From: DATKWF01 sp035529715 | Lineage (GTDB): Bacteria > Chloroflexota > Dehalococcoidia > Dehalococcoidales > RBG-16-60-22 | Assembly: GCA_035529715.1 (NCBI GenBank) | Contig: DATKWF010000133.1 | Coordinates: 1 to 41,181 of the forward strand | Direction of reading: 5' to 3' | Length of the DNA: 41,181 bases | Shown: in pieces, positions 23,754 through 31,937 of the stretch | How the letters are laid out: every line of letters starts with the position of its first letter | Position numbering within the stretch: position 1 is the stretch's first letter | Program-made: the position numbers and the translations under genes | The notes under the pieces: generated by a model | What the model was told of the DNA's origin: nothing | Seen by the model: only the letters and a program-made list of their open reading frames with translations | Database searches by the model: none

Positions 23754-24380
23754 ATGGCAAGATACACGGAAGCAGTCTGTCGATTATGTCGTCGTAGCGG
23801 CGAGAAACTTTTCTTAAAGGGCAGTCGGTGTCTCACCCCTAAGTGCAGCGCAGATAAACGGATGAAACCACCAGGACAGCATTTCAGCCGCCGGCAGAGG
23901 TTTTCTGACCGCGGTCTGCAACTCAGGGAAAAGCAAAAAGCCCGCTATACCTATGGAATTCTGGAGAGCCAATTTAGAAAGTTTTTTACCCAGTCAGAGA
24001 AACAGGCCGGCATTACCGGGGAAAATCTAATAGTACTGCTGGAAAGACGGCTGGATAATGTGGCCTATCGTTTAGGCTTTGCTGATTCCCGCTCTCAGGC
24101 TCGCCAGCTAGTGCGGCATGGACATATTCTACTCAACGGGCACAAGACTGATATACCCTCCTGCCTGGTCAAAGAAGGTGACGCAATTAGCTGGAGAGAG
24201 GGCAGCACCAAAACTGAGTATTATAAACAACTAGTTATGACCATTGAGGCCAAAGTCATTCCGGGATGGTTAAGTCTGGATAAACAAACACTTAACGGTC
24301 AGGTTCTAGCTTTACCTACTCCCGATGACATTGAGGCCCCATTTAACGGAAAGGCCATAGTTGAGCACTATTCACGATGA
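23754..24380 (+). CDS. rpsD: 30S ribosomal protein S4, zinc form
   Basis: Primary assembly protein of the 16S 5' domain and a fidelity factor. The N-terminus keeps the four-cysteine zinc knuckle (CRLCRRSGEKLF, CLTPKC). The S4 RNA-binding domain is seen in LLERRLDNVAYRLGFADSRSQARQLVRHGHILLNG. The 208 residues are normal. Confidence 0.98.
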   Translation: MARYTEAVCRLCRRSGEKLFLKGSRCLTPKCSADKRMKPPGQHFSRRQRFSDRGLQLREKQKARYTYGILESQFRKFFTQSEKQAGITGENLIVLLERRLDNVAYRLGFADSRSQARQLVRHGHILLNGHKTDIPSCLVKEGDAISWREGSTKTEYYKQLVMTIEAKVIPGWLSLDKQTLNGQVLALPTPDDIEAPFNGKAIVEHYSR

Positions 24381-24406
24381 GCTAATTAACAAGGAGGTGG
24401 AGGCAT

Positions 24407-25465
24407 TTGTCTCGTCTGGTAATACCTAAGATTGAGTGTGTTGAGAGCGGCGATGATTTTGGGCGCTTTCGGGCTGAGCCACTGGAAAAGGGGTTTGGTA
24501 TTACCCTGGGTAATGCTATGCGACGAGCTCTACTTAGCTATCTTCCGGGGGCAGCGGTAACTCGGGTTAAGATTGAAGGGATTCAACATGAGTTCACCAT
24601 TATCCCCCACGCCAAGGAAGATGCCATGGAGTTCCTGCTTAATGTTAAAGCTTTAAGATTAAAGTCGCTTGCTGACCGCCCAGGTAAGTTAATACTGGAC
24701 GTACAAGGAGAGGGGCGAGTTTGCGCCGCGGACATCAAACCCTCTACTGACTTTGAAATTGTCAACTCAGAACTTTGTCTCGCCAGCTTGGATTCTCCTG
24801 AAGCCAAACTTTACGTGGAGTTCGATGTTGAACTGGGTGAGGGCTACCGCCTGGCCGAGGCGAGTGACAGCCTGCCCGCCGGAGTTATCCCGTTAGACGC
24901 CATTTTCACCCCGATACGCAAGGTTAATTTTACCATTGAGCCAATTCACATTGGTCGAGAAACCAGTCACGAAAGACTGTTTCTTGAGGTGTGGACCGAC
25001 GGTACCATGTCACCTACCGACGCAATCAGCCTTGGTGCCGGCATTCTGATTGAGCAGCTATCCCCATTCGTTGAGTACGTTAAAATCTCTCAATTGAAGG
25101 CGGAAGAGCAGCTGATTCGCTTGTCCATTCCCGATGAGAAATATAATATGCCGGTGGAGCAACTGGACTTATCGGTACGTACCATGAACTGCTTGAGGCG
25201 TAGCGGTATCACTACCGTAGGTGAACTGATAAGCAAAAAACCGAAAGAGTTGCTCAAGCTACGCAATTTTGGGCAGAAATCTCACCAGGAGATAGAGGAG
25301 CGGCTTGAAAGAATCGGGCTATCACTTGCCCCTCAGGTTGAACTGAAGAAAAGGGAAGAAACTGACCAGATAGAAGACCAGGCAGATTCGACCACGGCAG
25401 AAACAAGCACGGAGGTCGAGAGTCCGGAGGAAAGCGAGGAGCAAACCGGGGAGCCGGCAACATGA
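24407..25465 (+). CDS. rpoA: RNA polymerase alpha subunit
   Basis: Scaffold for beta and beta' assembly; the CTD binds UP elements and activators. alpha-NTD: RFRAEPLEKGFGITLGNAMRRALLS and GAAVTRVKIEGIQHEF. alpha-CTD: LDLSVRTMNCLRRSGITTVGELI and LRNFGQKSHQEIEERL. It is 352 residues long, longer than E. coli RpoA (329) because of an acidic Glu/Thr/Ser-rich tail (about residue 315 on). The start is TTG after a very strong AAGGAGGTGGAGG. It overlaps rplQ by 4 nt. Confidence 0.98.
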   Translation: MSRLVIPKIECVESGDDFGRFRAEPLEKGFGITLGNAMRRALLSYLPGAAVTRVKIEGIQHEFTIIPHAKEDAMEFLLNVKALRLKSLADRPGKLILDVQGEGRVCAADIKPSTDFEIVNSELCLASLDSPEAKLYVEFDVELGEGYRLAEASDSLPAGVIPLDAIFTPIRKVNFTIEPIHIGRETSHERLFLEVWTDGTMSPTDAISLGAGILIEQLSPFVEYVKISQLKAEEQLIRLSIPDEKYNMPVEQLDLSVRTMNCLRRSGITTVGELISKKPKELLKLRNFGQKSHQEIEERLERIGLSLAPQVELKKREETDQIEDQADSTTAETSTEVESPEESEEQTGEPAT

Positions 25466-25815
25466 GACATAAAGTAGCTGGTAGAACGTTAGGCAGGTCC
25501 ATGGGTCACCGTAGAGCACTATACCGTAATCTGGTGACGGACCTTCTGAAATACGAGAAAATTATTACCACTGAAGCCAAAGCTAAGGAAGTGCGTGGCC
25601 TGGCAGAAAAGATGATTACTCTGAGCAAGCGCGGTGGGCTTCACTCCTATCGCCAGGCACTATCATTTGTCTTGGATAAGACGGTAGTTGAGAAGGTATT
25701 TTCTGAGCTGGCCGAACGGTATGCTGAGCGACCCGGCGGATATACCCGCATCGTCAAGTTAAGACCAAGATTGGGCGACGGGGCATCTATGGTTCAGCTG
25801 GCGCTGGTAGAGTAG
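25462..25815 (+). CDS. rplQ: 50S ribosomal protein L17
   Basis: Tunnel-exit protein. The 117 residues open MRHKVAGRTLGRSMGHRRALYRNLV and contain LLKYEKIITTEAKAKEVR and GGYTRIVKLRPRLGDGASM, all typical. It overlaps rpoA by an ATGA junction. Confidence 0.97.
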   Translation: MRHKVAGRTLGRSMGHRRALYRNLVTDLLKYEKIITTEAKAKEVRGLAEKMITLSKRGGLHSYRQALSFVLDKTVVEKVFSELAERYAERPGGYTRIVKLRPRLGDGASMVQLALVE

Positions 25816-25861
25816 CCGCAACCATCCCCCCGTCGGCTTTAAAGCAAGGAAGGTTGTCATC

Positions 25862-26644
25862 TTGGCAACAAGCACCAAGATTGTATTAACAGTAGAATAT
25901 GATGGCACATGCTACCACGGCTTCCAGTTACAGACTGACCAGCCCACCATCCAGGGAGAACTTGAGGAAGCACTACGGAAGCTCAGTGGAGAGAGGAGTC
26001 GGGTGGCAGCCGCCAGCCGGACCGATGCTGGAGTCCATGCCAGGGGACAGGTGGTCAGCTTCAGGACCAGGTCATCTCTGCCCTCACTGACATTTGTCAA
26101 GGGGCTGAACCACTATTTAGCCCGGGATATTGCGGTCAAGGAAGCATTTAGAGTGAACGACTCTTTTGATGTCAGGCGTGATGCTACCAGCCGCGAGTAT
26201 AACTACTATATGCTAAATAGCCCGACCCGGTCTCCAATCAGGCGCGGCTTTTCTTATCTGGTGCCGGGTGGCCTGGATATCAAGGCAATGAACCAGGCAG
26301 GTCAGGCTCTCATTGGCAAGCATGACTTTGCTTCATTTGCTACCTGCCTTGAACCCAGAATAAAAAGTACGGTACGTAATATTTACCAGGCCAAAATAGA
26401 AAAGGCCGACGACCTGGTCATTTTTAACGTTGTAGCCAGCTCATTCCTGACTCACCAGGTGCGCAACACGGTAGGCGCTTTAATCGAGGTTGGGCTCGGC
26501 AAGATGACAGTTGATGATTTTTATAGTATAGTTGAGATGAAAAGACCGGGGCTGGCTGGGCCAACGGCTCCTGCCTGTGGACTGTGCCTGATGCGAGTAA
26601 TTTATCCGCATCCTCTAGAGGAGATACAAAATGAAAACCTATAG
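25862..26644 (+). CDS. truA: tRNA pseudouridine(38-40) synthase TruA
   Basis: Makes pseudouridine at positions 38-40 of tRNA anticodon arms. YDGTCYHGFQLQ opens the fold and SRTDAGVHARGQVVSF holds the catalytic Asp. The second repeat has FASFATCLEPRIKSTVR and FLTHQVRNTVGALIEVGLGK. The 260 residues are normal. The start is TTG after GGAAGG. It overlaps rplM by 14 nt; placement between rplQ and rplM also occurs in Firmicutes. Confidence 0.97.
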   Translation: MATSTKIVLTVEYDGTCYHGFQLQTDQPTIQGELEEALRKLSGERSRVAAASRTDAGVHARGQVVSFRTRSSLPSLTFVKGLNHYLARDIAVKEAFRVNDSFDVRRDATSREYNYYMLNSPTRSPIRRGFSYLVPGGLDIKAMNQAGQALIGKHDFASFATCLEPRIKSTVRNIYQAKIEKADDLVIFNVVASSFLTHQVRNTVGALIEVGLGKMTVDDFYSIVEMKRPGLAGPTAPACGLCLMRVIYPHPLEEIQNENL

Positions 26645-27050
26645 CACCAAGAGGGCTGATATTGAACGAAAGTGGCATCTTATTGATGCCTCCGACAAGA
26701 CTCTGGGCAGGCTTGCCACCCGGATAGCCAGTTTTCTGATGGGCAAGCACAAGCCAATCTTCAGCCCCCATCTGGATACCGGTGACTTTGTCGTTGTTAT
26801 TAATGCCGATAAGGTTCACATTACGGGTAACAAGGCCAAGCAGAAACTTTATTACCGACACTCCGGGTACCCCGGCGGGCTGAAAAGCATCTCTTTAGAG
26901 AAAATGATGCAGACCAACCCGACACGGGTAATTGAGCACGCGGTTAACGGCATGTTGCCTCACACGCGACTAGGTGCTAGTATGAAGAAGAGGCTCAGGG
27001 TCTATGCCGGTGAGACTCATCCTCATCCGGTTCAGACGGAGGCTGCTTAG
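26631..27050 (+). CDS. rplM: 50S ribosomal protein L13
   Basis: Early-assembly protein. RKWHLIDASDKTLGRLATRIASFLMGKHK, DTGDFVVVINADKVHITGNK and YYRHSGYPGGLKS are diagnostic. It is 139 residues long. The ATG lies 14 nt inside the end of truA, with AGGAGATAC upstream. rpsI follows as its usual partner. Confidence 0.98.
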   Translation: MKTYSTKRADIERKWHLIDASDKTLGRLATRIASFLMGKHKPIFSPHLDTGDFVVVINADKVHITGNKAKQKLYYRHSGYPGGLKSISLEKMMQTNPTRVIEHAVNGMLPHTRLGASMKKRLRVYAGETHPHPVQTEAA

Positions 27051-27087
27051 CTATAGCCAGGTTATCAGGGATTTAAGGGGGGGTCTA

Positions 27088-27483
27088 TTGGACAAACAAA
27101 CTTATCACCATGGGACAGGTCGCCGGAAGGAAGCGGTAGCTCAGGTAAAACTGATGGCGGGAAATGGCGCCATAATTATAAACGGCACACCTTACGATGA
27201 AGCATTTCCCAGCCTTGAGCACCGGCGGTCAATATTACAACCTCTCACGGTCACCGAGTGTCTCACTAAGTATAATGCTGTGGTTAAGGTAGCCGGCGGT
27301 GGCAGTACTGGACAGAGTGACGCCATTTCTCACGGTATTGCTCGCGCACTGGTAAAGGCGAATGAGAACTTAAGGCCTGTCCTGCGCCAGAACGGGTTAC
27401 TTACCCGGGACCCTCGGGTCAAGGAAAGAAAGAAAGTCGGCCTCAAGCGGGCACGCAAAGCACCTCAATACACCAAGCGGTAA
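27088..27483 (+). CDS. rpsI: 30S ribosomal protein S9
   Basis: Its C-terminal tail touches P-site tRNA. YHHGTGRRKEAVAQVKLMAGNG, GGGSTGQSDAISHGIARAL and the end RDPRVKERKKVGLKRARKAPQYTKR are typical. I use TTG 27088 (131 residues) because AAGGGGGGG lies just upstream and the family begins there; the frame is open further back into rplM without similarity. Last gene of the cluster; a terminator-like hairpin lies 128 nt downstream. Confidence 0.96.
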   Translation: MDKQTYHHGTGRRKEAVAQVKLMAGNGAIIINGTPYDEAFPSLEHRRSILQPLTVTECLTKYNAVVKVAGGGSTGQSDAISHGIARALVKANENLRPVLRQNGLLTRDPRVKERKKVGLKRARKAPQYTKR

Positions 27484-27593
27484 AGAGCAGCCAGCGGTTT
27501 ATTTAGATAATTCCGTTGCCTTTACCGGTGGCTAAAGTTTTAGTAGATACTCTCTGGCAGATTATTCCCTGGCTCATATAGCATTTAATAGGT

Positions 27594-27672
27594 GACCCTA
27601 TCCCCTGTATCCCCTTCCCCTTGTTTAGGGGAAGGGGGAGATTTTTAAAAAGAGGGGCTTCGCCCTTCTTAA
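27594..27672 (+). repeat. dispersed bipartite hairpin repeat, copy 1
   Basis: It has CCCTGTATCCCC, then a perfect 10-bp hairpin (27611-27620 with 27628-27637), then a second hairpin with TTC loop (27650-27658 with 27662-27670, one mismatch). The same two-part layout recurs in copies 2 to 5. Copy 1 is in the same orientation as copies 3 and 5. Confidence 0.75.
27611..27646 (+). terminator. intrinsic terminator of the ribosomal cluster
   Basis: CCCCTTCCCC and GGGGAAGGGG form a perfect 10-bp GC-rich stem with a 7-nt loop, followed by GAGA and five T (27642-27646). It is in the right place to end transcription from rpsI. Confidence 0.7.
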
Positions 27673-27702
27673 ACACCCACACATCGTTGGCCAAGAAAAA
27701 GT

Positions 27703-27785
27703 AGGGTCAAAGGGAGGCGAAGCCTCCCTTACGCAAACAACTCCCCCTCTCCTTTTAAGGAGAGGGGGATACAGGGGGTGAGGTC
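27703..27785 (-). repeat. dispersed bipartite hairpin repeat, copy 2
   Basis: Small hairpin AAGGGAGGC-GAA-GCCTCCCTT (27710-27730), then a 12-bp perfect stem (27743-27754 with 27757-27768), then ATACAGGGGGTGAGGT. It is inverted relative to copy 1 and very close to copy 4. It could terminate the phosphohexomutase transcript on the minus strand. Confidence 0.8.
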
Positions 27786-27796
27786 ATAAATAACCT

Positions 27797-29155
27797 CTAT
27801 CTAACCCCGGCCATTTCTTTCCCCGTTGCCAGCAGCCTTTCTACCCGCTCAGGGGAATCAGTTTCAGCATAGATGCGGAGCACCGGCTCGGTTCCGGAAA
27901 ATCTAATCAGCAGCCAGGTGTCGTCCGCCAGAATATAACGAAAACCATCAAAAGTGTCTAACTTTACTACCTCAACACCATCAATGGACTTTGGAGGGTT
28001 TTTACGCAGTCGTTCAATGATAGCCTTTCGTTCAGCTTCAGGAAACTTGACATCCACCCGCTGATAGTAGTGCGGCCCCACCCTGTCATATAGATAGTCA
28101 ATAAGCTCGGAAGGGGTTTTGCCAGTCTTAATCATCAGGTCGAGGAAAAAGAGGTTAGCCAGAATACCGTCACGCTCAGGCACATGACCCCGGAAGCCAA
28201 AGCCACCACTCTCCTCGCCGCCAATCAGCGCATCTTCGGCAAGCATCACCGGGGCAACGTTCTTGAAGCCTACCGGCGTCTCATACACCGGAACCTTAAA
28301 TATTTCTCCCAGGCGATAAACCATGCTGGTGCTGGTTATCGTCTTGACTATGGGACCGCTTTCACCGCGTATTTCCAGCAGGTAGAGGCAGAGCAGGCCA
28401 AAAACCTGGAGCTGCGTCAGAAATGTTCCCTTCTCATCAACAATGCCCATACGGTCGGCATCACCATCGGTAGCCAGACCCACATTCGCTCCCTGCTCTT
28501 TAACCAGGGTCGAGAGCCGGGTCAGGTTAACCGCTATCGGCTCGGGTCGTAGGATGCCGGGAAAGAGCGGATTTCGCTCTCCGTTTATCTCTACTACCCC
28601 GGTAACTCCTCCCTGCAGTATCGTCTTAAGATAGCCGGCACCGGCACCATACATTGAGTCAACCACCACTTTAAGGCCAGCCCGGCGTATTCCCTCCAGG
28701 TCAACGAGTTTGGCTACCCGAGCCAGATAGAGTGGGTCCAGGTCAAGATATTCCACCAGCCCTTTCTCCACCGCTTCCGCCAGTGGCAGTTGTTTTATTC
28801 TCCCGGCATAAGGAGGCTGGGGGATATTCCGTTCAATTTTACCGCTAACCTCGTCGGGGGCGCTGGCACCGTGCTCATTCTTGCACTTGAAGCCGTTCCA
28901 GCCAGCCTGATTATGGCTGGCAGTGATGACGATGGCACCACCTGCCTTCTTTTCCTGAACACCAAAGCTGATTACCGGCGTGGGAGTTGCCCTGGGGCAG
29001 AGGTATACTTTTATGCCGTTGCCGGCAATTACCTCGGCTGCCGCCGAAGCGAAGTCCTCGGAAGCGAAGCGAGTGTCATAGCCGATAATCAGTCCCCTGC
29101 TGGCTAAGCCTGCCTCTTTAAGATAGCCGACTACTCCCTGAGCACAAGCCCGCAC
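27797..29155 (-). CDS. phosphoglucomutase/phosphomannomutase family protein; N-terminus lacks a normal start codon
   Basis: Alpha-D-phosphohexomutase that moves phosphate between C1 and C6 of hexoses. Catalytic Ser80 in TASHNQAGWNGFK, metal loop TDGDADRMG (about 228-236), sugar loop GGEESGGFGFRGH and phosphate loop RFSGTEPVLRIYAE are intact. The only canonical start is GTG 29155, giving 452 residues. However, the conserved N-terminal strand and loop IKFGTDGWRGIIARDFTFDN is encoded in frame just upstream (29215-29156), and there is no ATG, GTG or TTG between it and an in-frame TAG at 29230-29228. Translation may start at ATT 29215 or ATA 29227, or the gene may be damaged. A hairpin repeat abuts this point. 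GlmM-type versus Glc/Man specificity is not decided. Confidence 0.9.
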   Translation of the reverse strand: MRACAQGVVGYLKEAGLASRGLIIGYDTRFASEDFASAAAEVIAGNGIKVYLCPRATPTPVISFGVQEKKAGGAIVITASHNQAGWNGFKCKNEHGASAPDEVSGKIERNIPQPPYAGRIKQLPLAEAVEKGLVEYLDLDPLYLARVAKLVDLEGIRRAGLKVVVDSMYGAGAGYLKTILQGGVTGVVEINGERNPLFPGILRPEPIAVNLTRLSTLVKEQGANVGLATDGDADRMGIVDEKGTFLTQLQVFGLLCLYLLEIRGESGPIVKTITSTSMVYRLGEIFKVPVYETPVGFKNVAPVMLAEDALIGGEESGGFGFRGHVPERDGILANLFFLDLMIKTGKTPSELIDYLYDRVGPHYYQRVDVKFPEAERKAIIERLRKNPPKSIDGVEVVKLDTFDGFRYILADDTWLLIRFSGTEPVLRIYAETDSPERVERLLATGKEMAGVR

Positions 29156-29228
29156 ATTATCAAAGGTAAAGTCCCGGGCGATAATACCCCGCCAGCCGTC
29201 GGTGCCGAATTTAATGGGATTATCTATC

Positions 29229-29322
29229 TACCTCACCCCCTTAATCCCCCTCCCCTTCAAAGGAGAGGGGAAGGAGTTATGGAAGAGGGGCTTCGCCCCT
29301 CTTAGACTCCCCCTGTACCCCC
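29229..29322 (+). repeat. dispersed bipartite hairpin repeat, copy 3
   Basis: ACCTCACCCCCTTAATCCCCC, imperfect CCCCTTCAAAGGAGAGGGG stem, then perfect AAGAGGGGC-TTC-GCCCCTCTT (29283-29303), then CTCCCCCTGTACCCCC. It lies between the metK stop and the phosphohexomutase N-terminal coding sequence, on the 5' side of the latter. Confidence 0.8.
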
Positions 29323-29325
29323 TGC

Positions 29326-30537
29326 TTACTTACCCAGCGCCTCTTTTCTCAGGATGTCAGCTTTGTCGGTCTTCTCCCAGGGGAGGTCAAGGTCATCCCG
29401 ACCAAAGTGCCCGTAACAGGCAGTCTGCCGGTATATGGGGCGGCGCAGGTTCAAATTCTGGATAATAGCCGCCGGCCTCATGTCAAAGTGCTTGTTAATC
29501 AGGTCTTTAATAAGCTGGTTTTCAACCCTGGCAGTGCCAAAGGTCTCAATAGAAATAGACAGCGGGTGGGCAACACCGATAACATATGAAACCTGGATTT
29601 CCAGTCGGTCAGCCAGTCCCGCCGCCACAATGTTTTTAGCTATATATCGGGCCATGTACGCCGCCGAGCGGTCAACCTTGGTCGGGTCCTTACCCGAAAA
29701 GGCACCACCGCCATGGCGGGCAATACCGCCATAGGTATCAACCAGAATCTTCCGTCCGGTAAAACCAGTATCTGATACCGGACCACCAATAACAAACCGG
29801 CCGGTAGCATTAACATAGTATTTGGTTTCTCCGTCTATAAGTGAAGCCGGTACAATCCTTTTGACTACCTTTTCAATAATATCTTGCTCAATCTTTTCAC
29901 GGCTAACATCAGGGTCATGCTGGGCACCAATTACCACGCTATTTACCCGCCGTGGAGCGCCTTTATCATATTCTACAGTCACCTGCGATTTACCATCAGG
30001 GCGAAGGTAGGGTAAAGTCCCATCCTTTCTGACCCGAGCCAGGTGCCGGCATAGCCGGTGTGACAGAGAAATAGGCAGCGGCATCAGTTCAGGGGTCTCA
30101 TTACAGGCAAAGCCAACCATCATTCCCTGGTCACCGGCGCCGATTTTATCAAGGTCGCCAGCGCCTTCAGTTTCTTTAGATTCCTGTGATTTGCTGACGC
30201 CCTGGTCAATATCAACAGATTGCGGAGTAATGGAGACGAGTACACCGCAGGACTGGTAATCAAATCCATACTCGGGGCGGGTATAGCCGATATCTTTCAC
30301 CACTTCCCTGACAATCTTGGGAATATCTACATAACAAGAGGTGGTAATCTCACCCAAAACAATCACCATTCCGGTAGTGGTGGCAACTTCACAGGCCACC
30401 CTGCCGATCGGGTCTTCGTTCATAATAGCATCCAGAATGGCATCCGATATCTGGTCACATAGCTTATCCGGATGCCCTTCTGTAACCGACTCTGAGGTCA
30501 GCATATAGTTGGGTGAACTGGCAAAACTATTGGTCAT
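29326..30537 (-). CDS. metK: S-adenosylmethionine synthetase (methionine adenosyltransferase)
   Basis: Makes SAM from methionine and ATP. SESVTEGHPDKLCDQISDAILD (15-36), the GAGDQG hexapeptide (133-138) and GGGAFSGKDPTKVDRSAAY (about 277-295) are the conserved ATP/Mg sites. The 403 residues are normal. The ATG has GGAGGAGA upstream. It lies 63 nt after ahcY on the same strand, so the SAM cycle genes are probably cotranscribed. Confidence 0.98.
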   Translation of the reverse strand: MTNSFASSPNYMLTSESVTEGHPDKLCDQISDAILDAIMNEDPIGRVACEVATTTGMVIVLGEITTSCYVDIPKIVREVVKDIGYTRPEYGFDYQSCGVLVSITPQSVDIDQGVSKSQESKETEGAGDLDKIGAGDQGMMVGFACNETPELMPLPISLSHRLCRHLARVRKDGTLPYLRPDGKSQVTVEYDKGAPRRVNSVVIGAQHDPDVSREKIEQDIIEKVVKRIVPASLIDGETKYYVNATGRFVIGGPVSDTGFTGRKILVDTYGGIARHGGGAFSGKDPTKVDRSAAYMARYIAKNIVAAGLADRLEIQVSYVIGVAHPLSISIETFGTARVENQLIKDLINKHFDMRPAAIIQNLNLRRPIYRQTACYGHFGRDDLDLPWEKTDKADILRKEALGK

Positions 30538-30600
30538 ATCTTCTCCTCCGTTTCAACGAGATACTCAGCGCTTGGCTAATTTTATGTCAAGTATATTACC

Positions 30601-31863
30601 TTATGTCCCCTCCTCCCAGGAGGTAAGGTACTTTTTTTGCTCCGGGGTTAGCTTATCAATAGCAATAACCATCGCCTCAAGTTTTAACCGGGCCACCTGC
30701 TTATCAATCTTCTCAGGCACCGGATAGACTCTGGACTCAAGCTTCCCCCTGTTTTTTGCCAGATGCTCCAGGCACAGAGCCTGGTTGGCAAAACTCATAT
30801 CCATAACACTGGCTGGATGTCCCTCAGCCGCCGCCAGATTGACCAGCCTCCCCTCCCCCAACAGGTACACGCAGCGGCCATCTGCCAAAGTGTACTCATC
30901 AACAAAAGTCCGCAGGCGCCGCTTGCGGTGAGCCAGACTTTCCAGAGCCGGAATATTAATTTCCACGTTGAAATGCCCGCTGTTAGCCACGATAGCCCCG
31001 TCCTTCATCACCTGAAAGTGAGCCTTATCAATAACACTTTTATCACCGGTAGCAGTGATGAAAATATCACCCACCCTGGCGGCTTCCAGCATCGGCATAA
31101 CCTGGTAACCATCCATAACCGCCTCAAGGGCTCGGACCGGCTCCACCTCGGTTACGATTACATGAGAACCCAGGCCCTTGGCTCTCATCGCGATGCCGTG
31201 TCCGCACCAGCCATAGCCACAAACCACCACCTTTTTCCCCGCCCAGAGGATATTGGTGGCGCGGGTAACACCATCGATGCTGCTCTGCCCGGTGCCATAG
31301 CGATTATCAAAGAGGTACTTGGTCTGAGCATCATTCACCGCAATTATGGGATACTTTAACTCCCCCGCCTTATCCAGACTGCGCAGTCGGACCACCCCGG
31401 TGGTGGTTTCCTCGGTGCCACCGATGACATTATCAATCAGGTCGCTTCGCTTGGTGTGCAGTGTGGTAACCAGATCAGCGCCGTCATCCACGGTAAGCTG
31501 GGGTTTACTATCCAGAGCCGTATTGATGTGTTTATAATATGTGGCCTCATCTTCCCCCTTGATAGCGTTAACCGGTATGGCATAGTCCACCAGCGCGGCA
31601 GCGACATCATCCTGGGTGCTGAGCGGATTGGACGCACATAAAATAACGTCAGCCCCTCCCTCTTTCAGGGTTAGCACCAGGTTGGCTGTTTCGGTAGTAA
31701 CGTGAAGGCAGGCTGATATCCTGATGCCCTGTAGCGGCTTCTCAACAGAGAACCTTTGCCTGATTAACTTCACCACCGGCATCTCCCGATAAGCCCACTC
31801 TATTCGCTGCCTGCCAGCCTCGGCCAGTGACGGGTCTTTAATATCATAGTTATTTAAGTCCAT
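30601..31863 (-). CDS. ahcY: adenosylhomocysteinase (SAH hydrolase)
   Basis: Splits S-adenosylhomocysteine into adenosine and homocysteine with tightly bound NAD. Substrate segment LHVTTETANLVLTLKEGGADV, NAD fold VVCGYGWCGHGIAMRAKGLG, and NSGHFNVEI are typical. It lacks the roughly 40-residue insertion of many plant and proteobacterial forms. I place the start at ATG 31863 (420 residues) because AAGGAG lies at proper spacing; a GTG two codons earlier would overlap that site. metK follows downstream. Confidence 0.97.
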   Translation of the reverse strand: MDLNNYDIKDPSLAEAGRQRIEWAYREMPVVKLIRQRFSVEKPLQGIRISACLHVTTETANLVLTLKEGGADVILCASNPLSTQDDVAAALVDYAIPVNAIKGEDEATYYKHINTALDSKPQLTVDDGADLVTTLHTKRSDLIDNVIGGTEETTTGVVRLRSLDKAGELKYPIIAVNDAQTKYLFDNRYGTGQSSIDGVTRATNILWAGKKVVVCGYGWCGHGIAMRAKGLGSHVIVTEVEPVRALEAVMDGYQVMPMLEAARVGDIFITATGDKSVIDKAHFQVMKDGAIVANSGHFNVEINIPALESLAHRKRRLRTFVDEYTLADGRCVYLLGEGRLVNLAAAEGHPASVMDMSFANQALCLEHLAKNRGKLESRVYPVPEKIDKQVARLKLEAMVIAIDKLTPEQKKYLTSWEEGT

Positions 31864-31937
31864 AAGCACTCCTTAGCAAGCTCTCAACAATTCTATATTA
31901 TTTATTCAAATTGAAAGCTGATATAAACGTTAAAAAC

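Larger units (their letters stand above)
27484..27796. other. intergenic region between convergent rpsI and phosphohexomutase genes
   Basis: No credible gene is present in these 313 nt. The first 110 nt show nothing I recognise. The rest holds two inverted copies of the dispersed hairpin repeat (27594-27672 and 27703-27785), including the terminator-like hairpin at 27611-27646. Short open frames here follow the repeat sequence and have no ribosome site. Confidence 0.8.

Noticed and set aside
27503..27694. Short minus-strand frame in the repeat region
   Set aside because: It follows the hairpin repeat sequence and has no ribosome site or similarity.
30538..30600. SAM riboswitch before metK
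   Set aside because: Only 63 nt separate ahcY and metK and no SAM-box core or terminator is visible.
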